39,874 bases of DNA from Grimontia marina (GTDB taxonomy: Bacteria > Pseudomonadota > Gammaproteobacteria > Enterobacterales > Vibrionaceae): contig NZ_FIZY01000045.1 in assembly GCF_900060185.1 (NCBI RefSeq), positions 1 to 39,874 on the forward strand. Reading direction: 5' to 3'. The notes beneath the pieces were generated by a model. That model ran no database searches and was not told the origin of the DNA. It saw nothing but the letters and a program-made list of their open reading frames with translations. This document shows, piece after piece, positions 34,993 to 39,874 of this stretch. Each line of letters begins with the position of its first letter. Position 1 is the stretch's first letter. Position numbers and translations under genes: made by a program.

Positions 34993-36852
34993 TTAACCTT
35001 GATGACCGATGACGCGGATAGACCAGTGATTCAAAACACCGTCAACGCTGTTGTTCCTGCGAGGGAAGTAATATTCCTCGGCTTCATTCTTACGGTTACG
35101 CAAGATCCAGTAATCAAATTCATTACTCACATCGGTAACCCGAATTCGCCATTCACCCGAGGCAGGCTCGCCGTAGAACTTGTGACTCAGCATCAAGTGA
35201 TCGCGGTAACCACGGCTTTCTTCACCGACCTGCTGACCAACACCCTGAAGCAGTGAACGTCCAACCATGCTGTTACTTGGTGACATCAAAACACTGCTGG
35301 TCCCTGAAGGAGAAACTAGCTCGATCAAGAGATCACTGGTACGTTCGTGATCAATGTCGATTTTGACCTGCACAGATTCCACAGTGAGGTTATCATCAAT
35401 CACGATGCCATTGCCTACCGCTTCGTTACCCGCATCCGGTACAACAACGTCTGTCGTCTCAGATTTCCACTCGGTCAGTTTCATTGGAGGTAATGCCTGA
35501 TAAAGGCGCGCTTCAAACATCGCTTTGTCGACATCAATCAGACCAAAACCATAGTAAGGGCTGTACTCATATCCAGCGGCATTTTTGGACCAACCTTCCA
35601 GACCTACCACAGCTTTGTTTTCACCAGTTTGAGAAACATAATTGATCACTGTGTCTACATGTGCTTTATCCACTTTTGTGGCGGTTTTCGCGAGGATGTG
35701 GCGAATATCACGTTGCGACAGATCTGGGCGGACGGTCATTATCAACGCAGCAGCACCTGAAGCATTGGGCGCTGCCGAAGACGTTCCGTTCATCACGCCG
35801 TTGTAATTACAGTTCGGATCTTCAGCTGTACCACCGTGAAGGCCGTTTCTGTCAGCTTTCTCGGTGGTGTTATAACCACGATCACAGCCAGTCAGGTCAG
35901 TCGTGACATGCGCAGGCTTGTCACGACCGAATTCACCCGCTGGTGACGTCAAGAACACGTTCGCACCAACAGAAGAGTAGGAAGCAAGCAGACCATCAGC
36001 ATTCAGGGCACTGACGGTCATGTTCCAGTAGTTTGCGTTATTGTGGGAAAGGTTACTGTTTTGCCAAGGCAGCCCTTGGTTTGGTGCGTCTGCAGTATCG
36101 TAATCTTTCGGCAATATGCGGTAGATTTTCTCTCCCAGCATGATAGAAGTGCGGCCAAATCCATTACCTGCTGACTTCACATAGAGTGCACCTCGCCCTT
36201 GATGCGCCGTAGTGCTTTGTTCTTGGTAAACCGCGTCCTGTGTAGCTAGAGACAGATCGTTCTCTAGATCAAATGGTCGGCTGAACAGCACGTTGCTACC
36301 ATAACTTTGGTTGAAGACACGCGCATCTGCCGAACGCGAATCCGCTCCGTGTGCAATCAGCCAGCTTTCCAGTGATTGCTCCTCAAGATAATTGAAGCCT
36401 TTAAGTCCAGCTCGTGGGGCCACGCCGCGAATACCTTCATTGTTGTTACCCACGGCAGCAATAATTCCTGCCACTGAGGTACCATGCGATGCATCAGGGT
36501 CCCAAGGTGTCGGGTCGTTGTCTTTGTTGACGAGATCCCATGAACCAGGTTTAACATTTGCCGCCAAATCAGGGTGGGCGATTTCCAATCCGTCATCAAC
36601 AACGGCGACTGTCACGCCCTGTCCCTGATAACCAAAAAGGTGTGTTTGCCAAGGGTTAAGATCGTATCCTGTGCGACCACCATTTGCAGAAAATGCAGCC
36701 TGACCATTGTTTAATAAATTCCACTGATGTTCGAGAAGAGGATCTCCCGGAATTAACCAGCGGTTTTCATAAAACCTGTCAGTTGCAGACGCTGCCCCTG
36801 AATAAGCTATGGCAGAGCCAATTGTTAGCGCAATAATCCGTTTTTTATTCAT
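34993..36852 (-). CDS. Subtilisin/kexin-like serine protease (ASP-like, S8 with P domain)
   Basis: The 619-residue exported protease matches Aeromonas sobria ASP along its length. A signal peptide (about 1-23) leads to HQWNLLNNGQAAFSANGG and the S8 catalytic domain. The triad is D86 (VAVVDDGLEIAHPD), H123 (ASHGTSVAGI) and S358 (NGTSSAAP), with oxyanion asparagine N230. Residues 470-619 form a proprotein-convertase P domain (VKIDIDHERTSDLLIELVSPSGT, GEWRIRVTDV, WSIRVIGH). Like ASP it seems to lack an N-terminal propeptide, which fits the need for the separate chaperone gene. I start at 36852 (GGGAA upstream); an earlier ATG at 36888 would add a hydrophobic stretch with no site. Confidence 0.92.
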   Translation of the reverse strand: MNKKRIIALTIGSAIAYSGAASATDRFYENRWLIPGDPLLEHQWNLLNNGQAAFSANGGRTGYDLNPWQTHLFGYQGQGVTVAVVDDGLEIAHPDLAANVKPGSWDLVNKDNDPTPWDPDASHGTSVAGIIAAVGNNNEGIRGVAPRAGLKGFNYLEEQSLESWLIAHGADSRSADARVFNQSYGSNVLFSRPFDLENDLSLATQDAVYQEQSTTAHQGRGALYVKSAGNGFGRTSIMLGEKIYRILPKDYDTADAPNQGLPWQNSNLSHNNANYWNMTVSALNADGLLASYSSVGANVFLTSPAGEFGRDKPAHVTTDLTGCDRGYNTTEKADRNGLHGGTAEDPNCNYNGVMNGTSSAAPNASGAAALIMTVRPDLSQRDIRHILAKTATKVDKAHVDTVINYVSQTGENKAVVGLEGWSKNAAGYEYSPYYGFGLIDVDKAMFEARLYQALPPMKLTEWKSETTDVVVPDAGNEAVGNGIVIDDNLTVESVQVKIDIDHERTSDLLIELVSPSGTSSVLMSPSNSMVGRSLLQGVGQQVGEESRGYRDHLMLSHKFYGEPASGEWRIRVTDVSNEFDYWILRNRKNEAEEYYFPRRNNSVDGVLNHWSIRVIGHQG

Positions 36853-37255
36853 TATTATTCCCAAAAAATAGATAACAAGATTGAGCAATTAATCAACGCT
36901 CGTTTTTATTAATATATTATTGAGAGGAATGAAGGAATGCCGAGATAGTGATGTAGATCGCACAATTATATCCAGAAAAAATAACAAATGTTAGTGAGTG
37001 ATAACTAATTACACATAGGATTGGTTTCCAACAGTTTTCGTTACAGTGCTAAATCAAGCCTATAAAGGCAGAACTTATCTGGATTCTAAGCTTCTAACCT
37101 GTGAACCGCAGTGGATATAACCCCATAGAAAATGCATATATATTTATACACCTCGATTTCATTGAGATAGAAAAAGACGTTTGAAGTAATATTTATTTGA
37201 AGGTGATAAAGAGAGTTTATCTTATAGGAAAGAAAATAATAGGGGCCTCGCCCTC
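36853..37255. other. Gap upstream of the protease gene, no gene seen
   Basis: About 400 AT-rich bases between rlmC (end) and the protease start must hold the protease promoter. No box copy, repeat or convincing -35/-10 pair was found. TTAGT-N8-ACTAA near 36990-37010 is a weak dyad. Confidence 0.35.
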
Positions 37256-38392
37256 TTATTTCCTTTCCATTAATACCATGACTTCAGTATGTTCTGTATG
37301 AGGGAACATATCAAACCACTGCAATCTTTTTAAAAAATAATTTTTTAAATCGTCAATGTCATTTTTCAGTGTTTGCGGATTACAACTGGAATAGATAATG
37401 TGCTTGGGAGCCAACTCGCCAAGTTGTGCCACCAACTCTTTACCCAAGCCTCGACGAGGCGGGTTGACCAGCACCAGATCAGGTGCACTGTCTTGTAGCA
37501 GCGAGAATTTCGCCGAATCGAGCGCATCAAAGTTGAGGTTGGTGATTCCCATTTCTGCCGCAGAACGCTTAGCGCTCGCAATGGCTTCCGGCTCGATTTC
37601 AATACCGGTTACTGACTCGGTCACCGACGCGCAATGCAAAGCAAAACCACCGACGCCACAGAACAAATCCCACATGCGTTTTGGCTTGAGTTCTCTTACC
37701 CATTCACGCGCCGTCACATAGAGTTTGGCAGCGACTTCAGGGTTGGTCTGGAAAAAGCTTTTCGGGCGCACCACCAACGGCACGTCGTTGAATTGCTCGA
37801 TAAGGTGTTCATTTTCTGTGAGGAAGATTTCCTCATCGCCTTCAAGACGCGCCATGTGCACAGGCTGCAAATTAACCGACACCACACGGATTTTCGGAAA
37901 CGCCTCGCGCAGCCTCGCTAAGTTTGCCTCCAAACGCGGCATAGCTTCACGGCTGCGCATCACAAGTCGCAGCATGAACTCACCAGAATGTGCCGAGCGG
38001 GTCAGCAAAATGTATTTAAGCTCGCCTTTCTTTTTTGCTTTGTTATAAGGCGGAATACCGGAGGTGCGAATCCAATCTTGCAGGTAATCCAGCAATACGG
38101 TCATGTCTTCGGTGTAGAGCGGGCAATGGGTCAGGCTCACCAGTTCAAGGTTATCCCCCGACTTTACGTCTGCACCCAACACAGGTTGGTGCGCTGCACC
38201 CAGCACCACCATCTTGGCTTTGTTGCGACAGCCCGTTTCTTCGCTCAATACCGGCGGTAACCACTGCTCTGGCTGTCGGTTCTCAAACAGGGCTTTCAGC
38301 GCGCTGTCTTTGTCAGCAACTTGCTGGGTGTAAGGAACACCCCTCAACTCGCATGAACGGCACTTGTGCTGATCGAAGAATTTGCAATGCAT
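37256..38392 (-). CDS. rlmC: 23S rRNA (uracil-747 C5)-methyltransferase RlmC
   Basis: The 378-residue SAM-dependent methyltransferase (RumB) makes m5U747 in 23S rRNA. Fe-S cysteines C3, C11, C14 and C90 match the family. The SAM-binding motif is [13 protein letters not shown], followed by VNPPRRGLG, the nucleophile C337 in YSSCNPQTL, and the final [14 protein letters not shown]. Length matches E. coli RlmC (375). It is divergent from murQ and is a single-gene unit as far as seen. Confidence 0.95.
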   Translation of the reverse strand: MHCKFFDQHKCRSCELRGVPYTQQVADKDSALKALFENRQPEQWLPPVLSEETGCRNKAKMVVLGAAHQPVLGADVKSGDNLELVSLTHCPLYTEDMTVLLDYLQDWIRTSGIPPYNKAKKKGELKYILLTRSAHSGEFMLRLVMRSREAMPRLEANLARLREAFPKIRVVSVNLQPVHMARLEGDEEIFLTENEHLIEQFNDVPLVVRPKSFFQTNPEVAAKLYVTAREWVRELKPKRMWDLFCGVGGFALHCASVTESVTGIEIEPEAIASAKRSAAEMGITNLNFDALDSAKFSLLQDSAPDLVLVNPPRRGLGKELVAQLGELAPKHIIYSSCNPQTLKNDIDDLKNYFLKRLQWFDMFPHTEHTEVMVLMERK

Positions 38393-38608
38393 AACGCTCT
38401 ACCGCAGAAAAGAAGAGAGAGTCTAAGCATCCCGACGAAAATGACCATTCGCGTTATTACTCGTTAAAATCGAATATATTGATGGTAGAAACCAGACACA
38501 TTGAAGCTCGGTTCAAGCATGGGAAAAATGCCTTTTTTCTTGAGTTTATCCCCGCGCTTCAGGAATACTGGTCTCACAAAAATCCACTGATTAATGAGCA
38601 CACTACTG

Positions 38609-39508
38609 ATGAAAATAGATCTCACCCGACTGGTCACAGAAAGCCGTAACGCTGCAAGCGCAGAAATCGACAAACTTTCCACGCTGGAAATGCTCGAAGT
38701 GATCAATCAGGAAGATCAAAAAGTGGCGCTCGCGGTTAAACAACAACTCCCGCAAATTGCCCAAGCTGTTGACGCCATCACGGAGGCGTTCGCAAAGGGC
38801 GGTCGCCTTATCTATATGGGGGCAGGCACATCAGGCCGTTTGGGTATTCTGGATGCAAGTGAATGTCCACCAACTTACGGCACCAAGCCTGAACTTGTGG
38901 TGGGTTTAATAGCTGGGGGACATCAGGCCATCTTGAAAGCAGTTGAGAACGCCGAGGACAATGTTGAGCTGGGCAAACAGGATCTGGTGGATTTGAAGCT
39001 GACCGCTAAAGACGTAGTGGTGGGAATTGCAGCCAGCGGCCGCACGCCTTATGTGCTAGGTGGAATGCGGTACGCCAAGTCTGTCGGCGCAACCGTAGCC
39101 GCCATTGTTTGTAACCCTGTATGCGCGATGTCAGATGAAGCAGATATCTCCGTCATTCCTGTTGTAGGGCCTGAAATTGTTACCGGCTCATCAAGAATGA
39201 AAGCAGGAACGGCGCAAAAACTGGTGCTGAACATGCTGACAACGGGCGCAATGATCCGCAGTGGCAAAGTGTATGGCAACCTGATGGTGGACGTCGAAGC
39301 GACCAACGCCAAATTGGTGCAGCGTCAGGTCAACATTGTCGTCGAGGCGACAGACGTAGGCGCTGATGAAGCGGAAGTCGCACTTCAAGCATCTAACCGC
39401 CACTGTAAAACAGCAATTTTAATGATTCTGGCAGGTATTGATGCCAAAGAAGCAGCAGCACGGATCGAGAAGCACAACGGCTTTATTCGTCAAGCGCTTA
39501 AGACATAA
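38609..39508 (+). CDS. murQ: N-acetylmuramic acid 6-phosphate etherase MurQ
   Basis: The cytosolic SIS-domain enzyme splits the lactyl ether of MurNAc-6-phosphate to give GlcNAc-6-phosphate and lactate in peptidoglycan recycling. [21 protein letters not shown] carries catalytic E85, with the second acidic residue E116 in [30 protein letters not shown] is the family signature. I start at 38609 ([14 protein letters not shown]) as in Vibrio MurQ; an in-frame ATG 15 bases earlier (38594) cannot be excluded, and neither has a clear ribosome binding site. No murP, anmK or other recycling gene is adjacent before the IS. Confidence 0.94.
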   Translation: MKIDLTRLVTESRNAASAEIDKLSTLEMLEVINQEDQKVALAVKQQLPQIAQAVDAITEAFAKGGRLIYMGAGTSGRLGILDASECPPTYGTKPELVVGLIAGGHQAILKAVENAEDNVELGKQDLVDLKLTAKDVVVGIAASGRTPYVLGGMRYAKSVGATVAAIVCNPVCAMSDEADISVIPVVGPEIVTGSSRMKAGTAQKLVLNMLTTGAMIRSGKVYGNLMVDVEATNAKLVQRQVNIVVEATDVGADEAEVALQASNRHCKTAILMILAGIDAKEAAARIEKHNGFIRQALKT

Positions 39509-39778
39509 ACCAGATAACCGTCAACAGCATTTTTTACTGCTCTATACCCAAGTTAACGATGATGTGTCTTCGCTGCTTCGGTACCAAGGAGCCGCCTCTC
39601 TCCAAAAATGCCTTCACAGACACACCGGGCATAAGTCTCAATATGCATACACAAATAAACCCAATATGCCTGATAATTTAGGCACTAAAGGGTATTTGAC
39701 ACTCTTCTATGTAAACTATCAAACTGAATTCTCTGGCTAAATAGCTGTTCCTAATAGTAGATCTCAAAGATAAGAGAA

Positions 39779-39843
39779 ACTCAGTCCGCTTTGTGCGATC
39801 TGATCAATCGCCAAACCGAAACATACCGACAAAAGGACTGAGT
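39779..39843 (+). promoter_or_regulatory. Hairpin over the transposase ribosome binding site, right copy
   Basis: ACTCAGTCC (39779-39787) and GGACTGAGT (39835-39843) are perfect complements. The latter contains the GGA of the ribosome binding site and ends one base before the ATG. The inner GCGAT/ATCGC pair is also present. The arms are unchanged in both IS copies while the sequence between them has diverged. Confidence 0.5.
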
Positions 39844-39844
39844 G

Positions 39845-39874
39845 ATGGCCATCATAGCACCGATACCTCGTGGC
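39845..39874 (+). CDS. Transposase, N-terminal fragment (MAIIAPIPRG...)
   Basis: Ten codons are visible before the window ends, preceded by AAAAGGA at a normal distance. They match the left copy. The residues are those I recall from IS630-family transposases of Vibrio and relatives. Confidence 0.65.
   Translation, partial: MAIIAPIPRG

Larger units (their letters stand above)
39740..39874 (+). mobile_element. 5' end of an IS (probably IS630 family), right copy
   Basis: From 39740, just after TA (39738-39739), the sequence matches the left edge in inverted orientation, with an almost exact first 45 bases and substitutions afterwards. The element continues beyond the window. The two copies differ at about a tenth to a sixth of positions by eye, so they are separate copies. 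Confidence 0.7.

Noticed and set aside
1-39874. A composite transposon carried by the two IS copies
   Set aside because: The segment holds housekeeping genes (rlmC, murQ, ndh), is very long, and the IS copies have diverged; independent insertions are more likely.

Overview
The window looks like a chromosomal segment of a marine gamma-proteobacterium, most likely Vibrionaceae. Supports are an rlmC/murQ pair with Vibrio-like proteins, an E. coli-like ydcSTUV-patD operon, a protease closely resembling Aeromonas ASP with its partner gene, and an interspersed repeat (CCCAAACAACCTGAAGATGC) that I recall from Vibrionaceae intergenic regions. The genus cannot be fixed; Enterovibrio, Grimontia, Photobacterium and Vibrio are all possible. 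No rRNA, tRNA, CRISPR array or replication origin was seen.

Layout. Both ends (1-123 and 39740-39874) are the 5' ends of two diverged copies of one insertion sequence, probably IS630 family, with transposase genes pointing outward. Next to the left IS are a Gfo/Idh/MocA oxidoreductase, a small hypothetical gene with a DUF1289 gene, a type II NADH dehydrogenase and a Na+/dicarboxylate-type symporter (0.17-4.9 kb).

The core (5.2-26.5 kb) is a polyamine uptake and catabolism region. On the minus strand are a class III aminotransferase, an operon of flavin monooxygenase, RidA-like, DUF1028 and ArgE-like genes, and an operon of ABC ATPase, two permeases and a binding protein (Pot type) followed by an acetylpolyamine amidohydrolase. 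On the plus strand are a puuC-like aldehyde dehydrogenase and the ydcSTUV-patD operon. Two LysR regulators sit in the region. The genes suggest uptake of polyamines and acetylpolyamines, deacetylation, transamination to aminoaldehydes and oxidation to amino acids such as GABA. No gamma-glutamylputrescine synthetase, oxidase or hydrolase (puuA/puuB/puuD) is present. A 31-bp box with fixed internal spacing (TTAATGC-N10-TTAATAATATTTTA) lies upstream of four of these units, and I think it is a shared promoter or operator.

From 26.7 to 32.8 kb is a less familiar block: a NitT/TauT-type ABC importer, converging on a 506-residue exported protein that I do not recognise, with an exported EutQ-like cupin and a divergent XRE-HTH/PAS regulator. 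This is the best candidate for an undescribed system.

The right part (32.9-39.5 kb) holds a DUF2750 gene, a deletion scar joining remnants of a glutathionyl-hydroquinone reductase (yqjG) and a questin-oxidase-like gene, a subtilisin/kexin-like protease with its ORF2-type chaperone, rlmC and murQ.
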